Shown here: piece by piece, positions 8,373 through 17,925 of the stretch
Position numbering within the stretch: the stretch's first letter is position 1
Layout: each line of letters starts with the position of its first letter
NCBI RefSeq assembly: GCF_009827595.1
Contig: NZ_WTYT01000002.1
Coordinates: 310,001-374,000, forward strand
DNA: 64,000 bases
Source of the DNA: Altericroceibacterium endophyticum
GTDB taxonomy: Bacteria > Pseudomonadota > Alphaproteobacteria > Sphingomonadales > Sphingomonadaceae
Direction: 5' to 3'
The notes under the pieces: model-generated
Database searches by the model: none
What the model saw: only the letters and a program-made list of their open reading frames with translations
What the model was told of the DNA's origin: nothing
Translations under genes and position numbers: made by a program

Positions 8373-9104
8373 TTACTCCGGGCTTGCGTGCTGCCGCTGG
8401 AAGGTGATGCTGAAATTATCCGGCGATGGACCGCGCAAATACAATTCATCCTCGCTGACAATAGCTGTCGCGCCGGTGAAATCTGCCACACCGAAGTCGT
8501 TTGGCGTCAGGATAAAGCTGGCGGCATGGCCGGCTTTTGCGGTCAGCGGCATGGGGCCGGAATGAAGATTATAGCCGTGCAGATCAAACGTGATGCTGCG
8601 CGGCAGGCGCTGCTCATCAGCGGGCCAGCTCCATGCGCCGCCATCCGTGTAACTGCATAGCGGCGCGCCCTCGGCAAACATGATGCAGAAATCTATCCCG
8701 GCAATATCCCGTCCCTTCGCGTTCACCACCCGCAATGTGAAGGGTTCGCCCGTGCCGGTTTGCACAGGTCCGGCATGGATCTCCGGCGGAACCGGCTTGG
8801 GATCACTCGTGAAAAGGATCTCCGCACCATCGCGCCGCCAATAACCAAAGGCCCGCTGATCGAGCGAACCGGCCATCAGATTATAGGCAAAGCGATGATC
8901 ATCACCGAGCCGGATTCGCGCGATGCTGTCCACAGTGCGCATGACATAGCTGCCAATCGCCGGATCATCCGCAGGTGCCGGCACGGCAGGAGGCGGGGAT
9001 TCGGCGCGGGATTGCGTTGAAGTATGCGTGCAGCCAGCCATAGCCGCCGCGCCTGTCACGAGGCAGAAAAGCGACTTTGCGGCTAAGCGGTAAGAATTGC
9101 GCAT
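8373..9104 (-). CDS. Putative lipoprotein of unknown function
   Basis: A 243-residue protein with a lipoprotein signal peptide: a basic start (MRNSYRLAAK), a hydrophobic core, and lipobox MAGC with Cys25 as the lipidation site, followed by a Ser/Pro/Ala-rich tether. The body is predicted beta-rich (for example SYVMRTVDSIARIRLGDDHRFAYNLMAGSLDQRAFGYWRRDG). I do not recognise a family. The gene stands alone, with the MITE-like element on one side and a hairpin plus the BCCT transporter gene on the other. It is probably outer-membrane anchored. Confidence 0.7.
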   Translation of the reverse strand: MRNSYRLAAKSLFCLVTGAAAMAGCTHTSTQSRAESPPPAVPAPADDPAIGSYVMRTVDSIARIRLGDDHRFAYNLMAGSLDQRAFGYWRRDGAEILFTSDPKPVPPEIHAGPVQTGTGEPFTLRVVNAKGRDIAGIDFCIMFAEGAPLCSYTDGGAWSWPADEQRLPRSITFDLHGYNLHSGPMPLTAKAGHAASFILTPNDFGVADFTGATAIVSEDELYLRGPSPDNFSITFQRQHASPE

Positions 9105-9171
9105 AACACTCTGTCCTGCCTCTGACGCGTTGGCTGGCTTTGGGGCCGTTTGACGCCCTGTCTCGAATATT

Positions 9172-9211
9172 CGTGCCGGGGGCCAGTGATCAATCTGACG
9201 CCCCCGGCACG
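9172..9211. terminator. Stem-loop between BCCT gene end and lipoprotein gene
   Basis: CGTGCCGGGGGC (9172-9183) pairs perfectly with GCCCCCGGCACG (9200-9211). It lies 13 bp after the BCCT stop (minus strand) and upstream of the lipoprotein start. There is no clear T-run on the exit side, so it may be a weak or factor-assisted terminator. Confidence 0.6.
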
Positions 9212-9224
9212 GTAAATGACAAGG

Positions 9225-11216
9225 TCAGGCAATCCGCCGCTTGTGACGGAAGCTTGCATAGCGATTGAGCAGATCATTGATCAATTGATCATGAGAAAAG
9301 CCGGTCACGTCGTGGGGTGTCTCACCCTCTGACGTATGCGCCATCGCCCGGAAGTGCCGCGGCTCCTTCTCCTGCGATTTACGCGATTCCGCCCAGACGA
9401 AGCTCGGCAAAAGGAAGGCCCGGCTGCGCACGGTGTATCGGAAATCACCGCGTTCCCCATGCGGTACGGTCAGCTCCATACCGTCTTCCTTCTCGACCAG
9501 CTCTGGCGACAGGCCTTGTTCCTTCATCTGCTCAGCCACAGCCTCCAGCGCAGGCCGCGCCGTACCGGTCAGGAATTTGCTGATTTCCGGTTTGCCGAAA
9601 TGCCCCATGATCGAAGTCAGGCGCTTTTCCCAATTGAAATCACGCGCACCGGGAGGGGGCGCGATGGCGACCATAAGATCGGTCGAGCTACCCTGAGTTT
9701 CCATTCTGAGCGCCCTGAACAGGCCATAGGCAATGAAAATCAGGATGACCGTGAAGGGTAAGGCACTGGCGATCGCGGCCGTCTGCAATGCCTGAAGCCC
9801 GCCAGCCAGCAGCAGAACCGCGGCCACAGCACCGGCACAGACAGCCCAGAAGATACGCTGCCAAACCGGAGGATTTTCTGCCGCGCCCGACGTGATCATA
9901 TCGATCACCAGCGCGCCCGAATCCGCCGATGTCACAAAGAAGGTAATGACCAGCAGCGTCGCGATGAAGGATGTGACCGTGCCCCAGGGCAGCGCATAAA
10001 GCGTTTCAAACAAGGCAATCGGCAGATTGTCGGCCACAGTTTTCGCGATCGGCGCCACCCCTGCCATATCGAGAGAAATGGCCGTGTTGCCAAAGACTGT
10101 CATCCACAGAAAGGTGAACAAGGACGGCACCAGCAACACGCCGCCCACAAATTCGCGGATGGTGCGGCCATGAGAAATGCGCGCAATGAACATGCCCACA
10201 AAGGGGGACCAGGCGATCCACCAGCCCCAATAGAACAGCGTCCAGTCCGCCAGCCATGGATTGGGTTCATAGGCATACATGCGGAAGGTCCGGCTGACCA
10301 CGGAGCCAAGATAGGTGCCAATATTCTGAACGAAGGCCTGCAACAGGAATACGGTTGAACCGGCGATCAACACGAAGAGCAGCAGGCCAATCGCCAGAAT
10401 GATGTTCAGTTCCGATAGCCGCTTCACGCCTTTATCAAGGCCAAGGAAGACAGATGCGGTCGCCATCAGGGTAATCACCGCAATCAGTATGAGCTGCACT
10501 GTCGTGTTCACCGGCGCACCGAAGAGATAGGCGAAGCCTGCATTGACCTGCAGCACGCCCAGCCCCAACGACGTGGCGACGCCAAACATCGTCCCCAGCA
10601 CTGCAAAAATATCGATCGCATGGCCGATCGGTCCGTCGATACGATGCCCGATCAGGGGATAGAGCGCCGAACGGATGGTCAGCGGCAAACCGCGGCGAAA
10701 AGAGAAATATGCCAGCGACAGGCCAACCACGATATAGATGGCCCAGGCATGCAGCCCCCAATGGAAGAAGGTCAGCATCATGGCCTGACGCGCGGCCTCT
10801 ACCGTTCCGGCCTCTCCGATAGGCGGGTTGGAATAATGCTGAATCGGCTCTGCCACACCAAAGAAGACGAGCCCGATGCCCATGCCAGCACTGAACAGCA
10901 TCGCGAACCAGGAAATATAGCTATATTCGGGCTCACTCTCATCCGGCCCCAGCTTGATATTGCCATAACGGCTGACCATCAGAAAGATCACGAAGACCAG
11001 AAAGCCAGCCACCGCAGTGATATAGAGCCAGCCAAAATCCTGCACGACAAAGGCCTGAACTGCACTGAACACACGCTCCGCCACCTTGGGCATGAGGGCA
11101 CCGAACAGGGCGAAGGCAATGATCAGTGCGGCGGATATGAAAAAGACCGGTGGATTGACCTTAATCCTCGCGCTGTCTTCGACTGAGGACGCTTCTGTAA
11201 GCACCGAATCTGACAT
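9225..11216 (-). CDS. BCCT-family transporter (betaine/choline/carnitine type)
   Basis: A 663-residue inner-membrane transporter with 12 predicted TM helices and a long C-terminal cytoplasmic tail (about the last 150 residues), as in BetT/BetP. The family hallmark GWWIAWSPFVGMFIARISHGRT is present, as is the GMGIGLVFFGVAEPIQHY segment of TM3-4. Such carriers import quaternary amines coupled to Na+ or H+, often for osmoprotection. I chose ATG 11216 (preceded by AGGGGA) over the longer frame to 11279. The acidic-basic C-terminal tail could be an osmosensor, but the substrate is not decidable here. It has no bet catabolic genes nearby. Confidence 0.88.
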   Translation of the reverse strand: MSDSVLTEASSVEDSARIKVNPPVFFISAALIIAFALFGALMPKVAERVFSAVQAFVVQDFGWLYITAVAGFLVFVIFLMVSRYGNIKLGPDESEPEYSYISWFAMLFSAGMGIGLVFFGVAEPIQHYSNPPIGEAGTVEAARQAMMLTFFHWGLHAWAIYIVVGLSLAYFSFRRGLPLTIRSALYPLIGHRIDGPIGHAIDIFAVLGTMFGVATSLGLGVLQVNAGFAYLFGAPVNTTVQLILIAVITLMATASVFLGLDKGVKRLSELNIILAIGLLLFVLIAGSTVFLLQAFVQNIGTYLGSVVSRTFRMYAYEPNPWLADWTLFYWGWWIAWSPFVGMFIARISHGRTIREFVGGVLLVPSLFTFLWMTVFGNTAISLDMAGVAPIAKTVADNLPIALFETLYALPWGTVTSFIATLLVITFFVTSADSGALVIDMITSGAAENPPVWQRIFWAVCAGAVAAVLLLAGGLQALQTAAIASALPFTVILIFIAYGLFRALRMETQGSSTDLMVAIAPPPGARDFNWEKRLTSIMGHFGKPEISKFLTGTARPALEAVAEQMKEQGLSPELVEKEDGMELTVPHGERGDFRYTVRSRAFLLPSFVWAESRKSQEKEPRHFRAMAHTSEGETPHDVTGFSHDQLINDLLNRYASFRHKRRIA

Positions 11217-11407
11217 ATTTTCCCCTGGCTGGTCATGTTTCAAAATACCCGCAGGATGCCGCCTGATCAGGCAGGGCAATGCAGCATCGGTCGGTGGCGG
11301 GATATGAGCTCGCCGCGTCCCTAAGCGATTTTGGACTTATTGGCCAATTCTATATCGTCATTTAACCGCGGAACGGGCTGCGAGGGGGCGACTCACACCG
11401 CTGATTT

Positions 11408-14400
11408 TTAATGGAAATCGCGTGACCGGGGAATGATCCGGGCATTGCGCGGATGGCGGGCCCGCGTTTCATCCGCCGCCATGCCCCGCCCCTCACCCAT
11501 GCGCGCACCATGGCCTCCAACGCTGTGTTTTGGGGTCAACCGCGCCAGATCCGGGCTGCGATCCTCTATGCGCTGCGCCATAACATGCAGCACGCCTTCC
11601 GGGCTGCGCTGCAATTCCCCCTCTACCAGCATCAGGCGCGCCGCCATCACTTCGCGGCGAAAATGTTCAAACAACCGCGCCCAGATCACCACATTGGCGA
11701 TGCCGTCTTCATCTTCCAGCGTCACGAAAATGGCATTGCCTTTGCCCGGTCGCTGCCGCACCAGCACCACCCCGACCACTTTCACCTTCGCCCCATTGGC
11801 GCAGTTTTTCAGATCGGCGCAGGCGGTCACTCCTTCTTGCAGGAAAGATTCGCGCAAGAAGGTCAGCGGATGCTCCTTCAGCGACAGGCGGAAGGTCTGG
11901 TAATCGGCCACCACTTCCTCTGACAAAGCCATGGCCGGCAAATTCGCCGCCGGCTCTTCACCCAATTCACGTGCCTTGGCAGCGGCGAAAAGCGGCAATT
12001 CACCGCCGGGTGTGCGGCGCGCCTCCCACACGGCATCCCGCCGCTTCAGATCGAGCGAACCATAAGCATCCGCATCCGCCAGCAAGCGCAGAGCGCGCGG
12101 TGGCAGGTCAGCCGCACGGGCCATCTGCTCCATGTTGGTAAAGGGGCGCGACTGCGTCATCCGTTCGGCCCATTCCTTGCGAAAACCGCCGATCTGCCGC
12201 AGCCCCAGCCGCAGCGTCAGAATGCCATCGGGCCGGGCTTCCAGAGAATTGTCCCACTCGCTGTGCTGAATATCTATGCAGCGCACCTCCACGCCATGGT
12301 CCCGCGCATCACGGATGATCTGTGCCGGCGCATAAAAACCCATGGGCTGGGAATTGAGCAAAGCGGCCGCGAACACGGCCGGATAACGGCACTTGAGATA
12401 GGATGAGACCCAGACCAGCCGGGCAAAGGCCAGTGCATGGCTTTCAGGAAAACCATAACTGCCGAAGCCTTCGATCTGTTTGAAGCAGCGTTCGGCAAAG
12501 GCCCGGTCATAACCGCGCGCGGCCATGCCTTCGACCATCTTGCCCTTGAAATCCTCCATATGGCCAAGATTGCGGAAGGTCGCCATGGCCCGGCGCAGGC
12601 GGTTGGCCTCTGCCGGTGAGAAATCAGCCGCAGTGATCGCCAGCCGCATGGCCTGTTCCTGAAACAGGGGCACGCCCAGCGTCTTGCCCAGTACATTCTT
12701 CAGTTCATCCGGGTCATGCGGCGGTGCCGGGGACGGGAAATCAACCGCTTCCACACCCTGGCGGCGGCGCAGATAGGGGTGCACCATATCCCCCTGAATC
12801 GGGCCGGGCCGGACAATCGCCACCTGAATGGCAAGGTCATAGAAATTTGCCGGTCGCAGGCGCGGCAACATGTTCATCTGCGCCCGGCTTTCCACCTGAA
12901 ACACGCCGACGCTTTCGCCCCGGTGCAGCATGGCAAAGACATCCGGCGCATCATCAGGCACGGAATCGAGCCGATATTGCCGCCCGATATGGGTTTCAAT
13001 CAGGGTGAAGGCCTTCTGAATGCAGGTCAGCATGCCCAGTGCCAGCACATCCACCTTCATCAGGCGCAATTCGTCAATATCGTCCTTGTCCCATTCGATG
13101 AAAGTGCGGTCCTGCATCACCGCATTGTGGATCGGCACGGTTTCATCGAGCCGGTCCTGCGTCAGCACAAAACCGCCGACATGCTGCGAAAGATGGCGCG
13201 GAAACTGCAAAATTTGCGCGACATAATGGTTGAGCCGCAGGATTTCCGGATTGTCCGGGTCCAGTCCCGTCTCCTCACTGCGCCGGTCATTATAGCTGGA
13301 GGAGCGGCTGCCCCAGACCGTGCTGGCCAGTCTGGCGGTGACATCTTCGCTCAGCCCCAACACCTTGCCCACTTCGCGCACTGCACTGCGCGGACGGTAA
13401 TGAATGACGGTGGACACGATCCCGGCACGGTGGCGGCCGAACCTTTTGTAAATATACTGCATCACCTCTTCGCGCCGCTCATGCTCGAAATCGACATCGA
13501 TATCGGGCGGTTCCTTACGCTCGGGAGAGATGAAGCGGGCAAAGAGCAGCTTATGCTCGGCCGGATCAACCGCCGTGATGCCCAGCACATAACAGATTGC
13601 CGAATTGGCCGCCGATCCGCGCCCCTGACACAAAATGCCCCGGCTTTGAGCAAAGCGCACAATGTCATGCACGGTCAGGAAATAAGGCGCATATTCCGCC
13701 TGTCCGACAATCACCAGTTCCTCATGCAGCAGGTCCTGCAATTTTTGTGGCACGCCATCTGGCCAGCGGTCCTGCGCGGTGGTCCAGACAAGCTCGGTCA
13801 GCCAGCCTTGCGGCGTATAGCCAGGTGGCACTGGCTCATGCGGATATTCGTAATGCAATTGGTCGAGCGTGAAGTGAATGCCGGCGCAGAAATGGCGGAT
13901 CGCGGCAATGGCCTCCGGCGCATGAGCGAACAGCCGCGCCATTTCCGCAGGTGGTTTGAGATGGTTTTCGGCATTGGCATCCAGCCTGCGTCCGGCCGCA
14001 GACACGGTCGTCTTTTCACGAATGGCGGTGAGAATATCATGCAGGGGCCGCGCCTCTGGCCCGTCATAATAGGCTTCATTCAGCGCGATCAGCGGCAGAT
14101 CCGCAAATTGCGCCTGATCCTGCAAGGCCGCCAGCTGGCGTGCATCGCGCCCGCGCCGCAACATGGTGGCGCCCAGCCAGATGCGCCCCACAAATTTGCG
14201 GGCCAGACGGATGAGCAATTCCGGCGACACAGGCGGGAGCACGATCAGCTGCAGATCCTCGTGAAAATGCAGCAGATCCCCGAGACGGAGAATGCAGTCC
14301 CCTTTTTCCGCGCGCAGATTGCCCGTGGTGAGCAAGCGGGTCAGCCGCCCCCAGCCATATCGCGTCGTCGGATAGGCCAGAATATCGGGCGTGCCATCGG

Positions 14401-14656
14401 CAAAGACCAGCCGCGCGCCCACCATCAGGCGGAAATCAAGCGGCTTGCCCCCCTCCGCCGACTTCTCCTTAATTTCACGCACGGCACGATGCGCGCGCAC
14501 CACGCCGGCCACGCTGTTGCGGTCCACAATACCGATACCGGCATGACCCAGTTGCAGTGCGCGCAGCACCATATCCTGCGGCGAACTGGCCCCGCGCAGG
14601 AAGGAAAAATGGGTTGCCGCACCCAATTCAGCGTAGAAGCAATCTATATCGCTCAT
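11408..14656 (-). CDS. dnaE2: Error-prone DNA polymerase DnaE2 (ImuC)
   Basis: A 1082-residue C-family polymerase. The N-terminal PHP domain begins YAELGAATHFSFLRGASSPQDMV. The catalytic acidic block is PPDIDVDFEHERREEVMQYIY. The GIV-type fingers segments YGFPESHALAFARLVWVSSYLKCRYPAVFAAALLNSQPMGFY are present. The C-terminal OB-fold (VKVVGVVLVRQRPGKGNAIFVTLEDEDGIANVVIW) carries no DnaE1-type beta-clamp extension. Length and position identify DnaE2, which performs SOS translesion synthesis with ImuB. Its start overlaps the imuB stop by 4 bp, so the imuA-imuB-dnaE2 operon is intact. Confidence 0.95.
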   Translation of the reverse strand: MSDIDCFYAELGAATHFSFLRGASSPQDMVLRALQLGHAGIGIVDRNSVAGVVRAHRAVREIKEKSAEGGKPLDFRLMVGARLVFADGTPDILAYPTTRYGWGRLTRLLTTGNLRAEKGDCILRLGDLLHFHEDLQLIVLPPVSPELLIRLARKFVGRIWLGATMLRRGRDARQLAALQDQAQFADLPLIALNEAYYDGPEARPLHDILTAIREKTTVSAAGRRLDANAENHLKPPAEMARLFAHAPEAIAAIRHFCAGIHFTLDQLHYEYPHEPVPPGYTPQGWLTELVWTTAQDRWPDGVPQKLQDLLHEELVIVGQAEYAPYFLTVHDIVRFAQSRGILCQGRGSAANSAICYVLGITAVDPAEHKLLFARFISPERKEPPDIDVDFEHERREEVMQYIYKRFGRHRAGIVSTVIHYRPRSAVREVGKVLGLSEDVTARLASTVWGSRSSSYNDRRSEETGLDPDNPEILRLNHYVAQILQFPRHLSQHVGGFVLTQDRLDETVPIHNAVMQDRTFIEWDKDDIDELRLMKVDVLALGMLTCIQKAFTLIETHIGRQYRLDSVPDDAPDVFAMLHRGESVGVFQVESRAQMNMLPRLRPANFYDLAIQVAIVRPGPIQGDMVHPYLRRRQGVEAVDFPSPAPPHDPDELKNVLGKTLGVPLFQEQAMRLAITAADFSPAEANRLRRAMATFRNLGHMEDFKGKMVEGMAARGYDRAFAERCFKQIEGFGSYGFPESHALAFARLVWVSSYLKCRYPAVFAAALLNSQPMGFYAPAQIIRDARDHGVEVRCIDIQHSEWDNSLEARPDGILTLRLGLRQIGGFRKEWAERMTQSRPFTNMEQMARAADLPPRALRLLADADAYGSLDLKRRDAVWEARRTPGGELPLFAAAKARELGEEPAANLPAMALSEEVVADYQTFRLSLKEHPLTFLRESFLQEGVTACADLKNCANGAKVKVVGVVLVRQRPGKGNAIFVTLEDEDGIANVVIWARLFEHFRREVMAARLMLVEGELQRSPEGVLHVMAQRIEDRSPDLARLTPKHSVGGHGARMGEGRGMAADETRARHPRNARIIPRSRDFH

Positions 14657-16248
14657 GCGAATTGCCCGTGAATATACCAGTGCGGATGATCGCTTTCCCG
14701 CTCATACAAACCGTGACGGAACAGCCAGAAACGGTGGCCCTGCTCATCCTCCACCCGGTAATAGTCGCGGGTCGGCCCTGAACCTTCGGGGTGTTTCCAC
14801 CAGGGATAGGCAATCCGCTCCGGCCCTTCATAAAAGCTGATGCGATAGCTTTTGCCCCGCCATTGGAAACGCCGCGGCGGACCGTCGGGCACCTGCGCCA
14901 TCACCTGTACGCGCTGAGGCGGATCGAACAGGAAGAGCGGGCGCAAGGGTGGCTCGCCGCATTCCGGCTCTGGCCATGTGTCCATCGCCGCCTCTGCTCG
15001 CCCACTCGCTGCCGTTCCCGGCACTGGCCCTGATCCCGGCGCACCCACCGGCATAAAAGACGCCGCATATTCGGGCAGATGGGCATTGCGCGGATGGAAC
15101 AGGCGGATGCTGTCGGCACCGAAACGCACCGCCAGCCGGTTCAGCAGCGGCAGCGTGTCCTTGACCCGCTTATCCTCTGTAAAACCTGATTGTTCCTGTT
15201 CCAGCGCTTCACAATGGCTGACGGCAAGGCGGATCACATCATAGCCAAAACCCGGATCAAGCGGATCGGCCAGCGAGGCGATCCGTTCCCCAAACAGATC
15301 GGCAATGGCCGCCGGATCGCGCAAGGGCAGCGCGCTATCCACCGCCAACTGTGCCACATGGCCATCGGTTCGGAACAGCAGCACTTCAAAGCGCCGTCCG
15401 CCCTCCCCGCGCTCGGCCAGCAGGGCTTCGGCCTCTCCGGCGAGATCAGCGATAACTTTCAGCAACGTATCGACCAGCGCCAGCGGTTCGGGAAAGCGCC
15501 GCTCCACCCGAACTGGCGGCACGCTGCGCAAGGGGGTGAGACGGCGATCCTGCTCCTCCAGCAAAGCGGCCAGCCGCATCGGCAGCGCAGTCCCGAAACG
15601 CGCCGCCAGCGGGGCGCTCGGCCGGCAGGCAAGATCACCCAGCACCATCAAACCGGACCGGCGCAGCGCCTGATGCACCTCCGCCCCCAGCTCCAATGCC
15701 TCAACCGGCAGATCATGCGGATTATCCTGGCCGTAAACCGCGCAGGCCAGCGCAGCATCCGGCGTTGCGGCCCATGCGGTACGCGCCTGAAATCCGTGCC
15801 TGACAAGGCGGCGGGTCAGATCTTCGCCCAGCTGCGCCTCATCCATTCCCACGGCATCGAAACAGCCCGTGCAATCAAGCAGCAGCGCATATGGCTGCGC
15901 CGCGGCGACCAGTGGCGTGTATATTTCGCAAGCCAGTGCCAGCCGGGTCAGCACAGCCCTATCCGCCTCCTCCTCATGCGGGAAGCCGAGCAACTCGGGC
16001 ACTTGCGCCCGTGCATCGGCCAGCATCATGCCCGGCGCCAGGCCCAGCCTGCACGCTGCGGGAGAAAGCGCCATGATACGCAGGGCGCCGCGCTGTTTTT
16101 CAATCAGGGCGAAAGATGTGTCAGGCGGCGCGAGACCTGCGCTGATCCTGCGCTCCGCCGGGAAGAAGGGCAGCATGGCCGCCAGATAGCGGCGCCTGGA
16201 AAGCAGCTTTTTCACGGTCCCATTCCAATTGCAGATGAAGCCCCTCAC
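14653..16248 (-). CDS. imuB: ImuB, catalytically inactive Y-family polymerase-like protein
   Basis: 531 residues with a Y-family polymerase body. The first strand RRRYLAAMLPFFPAERRI lacks the metal-binding Asp found in Pol IV at this place, as expected of ImuB, which acts as the clamp-bound hub recruiting ImuA and DnaE2. The C-terminus has the ImuB-type PRRFQWRGKSYRISFYEGPERIAYPWW and YYRVEDEQGHRFWLFRHGLY blocks. The start is a GTG at 16248 with an upstream AAAGGCGGG. A second GTG at 16215 is possible, while the first ATG (16176) would cut the conserved first strand. The gene overlaps the end of imuA by about 95-128 bp, which is unusually long. Confidence 0.92.
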   Translation of the reverse strand: MRGFICNWNGTVKKLLSRRRYLAAMLPFFPAERRISAGLAPPDTSFALIEKQRGALRIMALSPAACRLGLAPGMMLADARAQVPELLGFPHEEEADRAVLTRLALACEIYTPLVAAAQPYALLLDCTGCFDAVGMDEAQLGEDLTRRLVRHGFQARTAWAATPDAALACAVYGQDNPHDLPVEALELGAEVHQALRRSGLMVLGDLACRPSAPLAARFGTALPMRLAALLEEQDRRLTPLRSVPPVRVERRFPEPLALVDTLLKVIADLAGEAEALLAERGEGGRRFEVLLFRTDGHVAQLAVDSALPLRDPAAIADLFGERIASLADPLDPGFGYDVIRLAVSHCEALEQEQSGFTEDKRVKDTLPLLNRLAVRFGADSIRLFHPRNAHLPEYAASFMPVGAPGSGPVPGTAASGRAEAAMDTWPEPECGEPPLRPLFLFDPPQRVQVMAQVPDGPPRRFQWRGKSYRISFYEGPERIAYPWWKHPEGSGPTRDYYRVEDEQGHRFWLFRHGLYERESDHPHWYIHGQFA

Positions 16249-16873
16249 GCCCGCCTTTCTGTCGCAGCAGGGTCAGGTCAAACACAGGCCCGCCCGGCGC
16301 CTGCGCCGGCAAAGGTGACGATGGAGCGCTGGCCATTTGCCAGCGGGTTTCGGCACTGCTGGGCATCAAGGGAGCCTGACTTCGCGCCAGCAAAACCATG
16401 GTGCCGCTGCGTTCCGCCGCGAGCGTCAGCCGGCGTGACGCCGTCAGGTTGAACAAGGGCGCTCGCCCAGGCATTTCCAGAATAATCGCCGATGCCCCGC
16501 CATGCCGGACACTATCGGCCGCAGCCCGCAGCTGCCCTTGCAAATCAGGCAATTGCAACAGGATCACCCTGTCAGGGGATAATCCCAGCTCCCGCAATCC
16601 CGGCCCGTAAGGGAGCCGCTTCTGCCGCCGTCCGGCCCGCAGCCACAGCACTGGCCGCTCGCGGTCCGCTTGCGTCCCCAGCAGCAATGCGAAGGCCATG
16701 ACGGTCGCTTCATCCCCCGTATCGCCCGCATGAAATTCGTGCAGGGCATTGCGGCGCAGCCCGCCTTTCAGCCATTCGTCAGCATCAGCCACCCCCAGAG
16801 GCAGACGATGCGCTGCCGCTGCTTTGTCCGGCGCAGCGGAAATCCGGGTGAGAGAATCAGGCGAATCGAACAT
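16121..16873 (-). CDS. imuA: ImuA, RecA/SulA-like SOS mutagenesis protein
   Basis: A 250-residue protein in the standard first position of the imuA-imuB-dnaE2 cassette. It shows a RecA-like core without a good Walker A: LHEFHAGDTGDEATVMAFALLLGTQ, then VLWLRAGRRQKRLPYGPGLRELGLSPDRVILLQLP and SAIILEMPGRAPLFNLTASRRLTLAAERSGTMVLLAR. The C-terminus ends in the LQLEWDREKAAF motif common to ImuA. ImuA is needed for damage-induced mutagenesis with ImuB and DnaE2. A LexA box begins 4 bp upstream of the ATG. Its last 128 bp are shared in another frame with imuB. Confidence 0.9.
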   Translation of the reverse strand: MFDSPDSLTRISAAPDKAAAAHRLPLGVADADEWLKGGLRRNALHEFHAGDTGDEATVMAFALLLGTQADRERPVLWLRAGRRQKRLPYGPGLRELGLSPDRVILLQLPDLQGQLRAAADSVRHGGASAIILEMPGRAPLFNLTASRRLTLAAERSGTMVLLARSQAPLMPSSAETRWQMASAPSSPLPAQAPGGPVFDLTLLRQKGGREGLHLQLEWDREKAAFQAPLSGGHAALLPGGAQDQRRSRAA

Positions 16874-16876
16874 AAT

Positions 16877-16891
16877 GTTCTTATTATGTTC
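16877..16891. promoter_or_regulatory. LexA (SOS) box of the imuA operon
   Basis: GTTC (16877-16880), seven A/T bases (TTATTAT), GTTC (16888-16891): an exact match to the alphaproteobacterial LexA direct repeat GTTC-N7-GTTC. It ends only 4 bp from the imuA ATG (16873) and covers the place where a ribosome binding site would be, so repression would block initiation, and the transcript may be short-leadered. Confidence 0.9.
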
Positions 16892-16938
16892 TCATCCTCT
16901 CTCCATGCAAGCTTCTCTTATGCTTTAATTTTCCGTGA

Positions 16939-17925
16939 TCAGGTTTCCACGATCAGGCTGGGCGGAACCACCTTGCGGTAGAGCGCGCCAAGCCGCTCAC
17001 GGAACACAGAATTGTGCAAGCAAGCAGCCCCGCCAAAGCCGATAACGGCCCCCAGCACGGTGTCGAACAGGCGCGCAGTGATCAGCGGCCCCGGATTGCC
17101 GGAACCAAGCGTAGCCGCCTCCGCCAGCAGGATCGTCAGCGGGGTGATGAAAATAACCGCAAAGCCGTAATTGCGCACCACGAACAGCTCAATCGCGAAG
17201 GTCAGCATGATAATGGCGCAGGCCACCACCCAGCCATCGCGGATAAAAAACAGCAGGACACCAGCCAGCACCAGTCCGATAATCGTGCCGGTGATACGGT
17301 GGATCTGCCGCGTCCACGCGGCCCGGAGCGATGTCCCCTGAATGATGGCGAGGCAGCTGACCGGCACCCAATAAGGCTTATCAAGCTGCAACAGCTCTGC
17401 CACGGCCAAGGACAATCCCACGAACAGGCCAATGATCATGGAATCCAGCCAGACGAAATCGAATGACGCCACCGGTCGCGGCGGAACCGGAAGGGCTGCG
17501 CGCTTGCGCAGGATATAGACGCTGTAGATAAAGGCCACGATACAGGCATGAATGCAGCCCAGAGCCATCATCCCCACATAGGCGGGGAAATTTTCGAAAT
17601 CGAAAGGGGCGTACATGCCAATCGCCGCCGGCATAACAAAGAATATGCTTCCGGGCGGGCCAATACGGTAATACCGGACACCCATAGTAACCAAAATGGC
17701 TATAACTGTCAGCACCGGCACTTTACCGAAGGGTATCAACTGGCTGGCGAGCCCAAAGGCAAAACAGGCGATCATGCCGAAACTGCACGCCATCATCATG
17801 CTCATCCGGTGATGCAAGGGCGTGCGCGGCAAATAGAGAAATGCCATCCCGGCAAGGGAGGCGATGATGCCAAGCGCCAGCTGGTCATAGGCCGCCGCAA
17901 TCACCATAGGCAGGCCGCTGGACAA
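16939..17925 (-). CDS. FUSC-family membrane protein (aromatic acid/fusaric acid exporter-like)
   Basis: At least 328 residues with about ten TM helices in two bundles, joined by a loop near RKRAALPVPPRPVASFDFVWLDSM. The second half has the FUSC-type segment PYWVPVSCLAIIQGTSLRAAWTRQIHRITGTIIGLVLAG, the conserved core of fusaric acid and aromatic carboxylic acid efflux proteins. The first start in frame is a TTG at 17925 (ATG at 17907). The reading frame stays open and protein-like for about 40 codons upstream with no ATG, GTG or TTG, so the true start may be non-canonical (see findings). It is transcribed on the minus strand after the PhoD gene terminator. Confidence 0.75.
   Translation of the reverse strand: MSSGLPMVIAAAYDQLALGIIASLAGMAFLYLPRTPLHHRMSMMMACSFGMIACFAFGLASQLIPFGKVPVLTVIAILVTMGVRYYRIGPPGSIFFVMPAAIGMYAPFDFENFPAYVGMMALGCIHACIVAFIYSVYILRKRAALPVPPRPVASFDFVWLDSMIIGLFVGLSLAVAELLQLDKPYWVPVSCLAIIQGTSLRAAWTRQIHRITGTIIGLVLAGVLLFFIRDGWVVACAIIMLTFAIELFVVRNYGFAVIFITPLTILLAEAATLGSGNPGPLITARLFDTVLGAVIGFGGAACLHNSVFRERLGALYRKVVPPSLIVET

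Noticed and set aside
8145-8660. 171-codon plus frame beginning in the MITE-like element
   Set aside because: Begins inside the repeat and runs antisense to the lipoprotein gene. The residues near the repeat are simply its terminal sequence translated.
12716-14671. 651-codon open frame on the plus strand
   Set aside because: It lies entirely antisense to dnaE2, whose protein carries full C-family polymerase motifs. Composition is His/Arg/Gln-rich as expected from the reverse of a GC-rich gene.
15190-16452. 420-codon open frame on the plus strand
   Set aside because: Antisense to imuB and the end of imuA; no domain visible.
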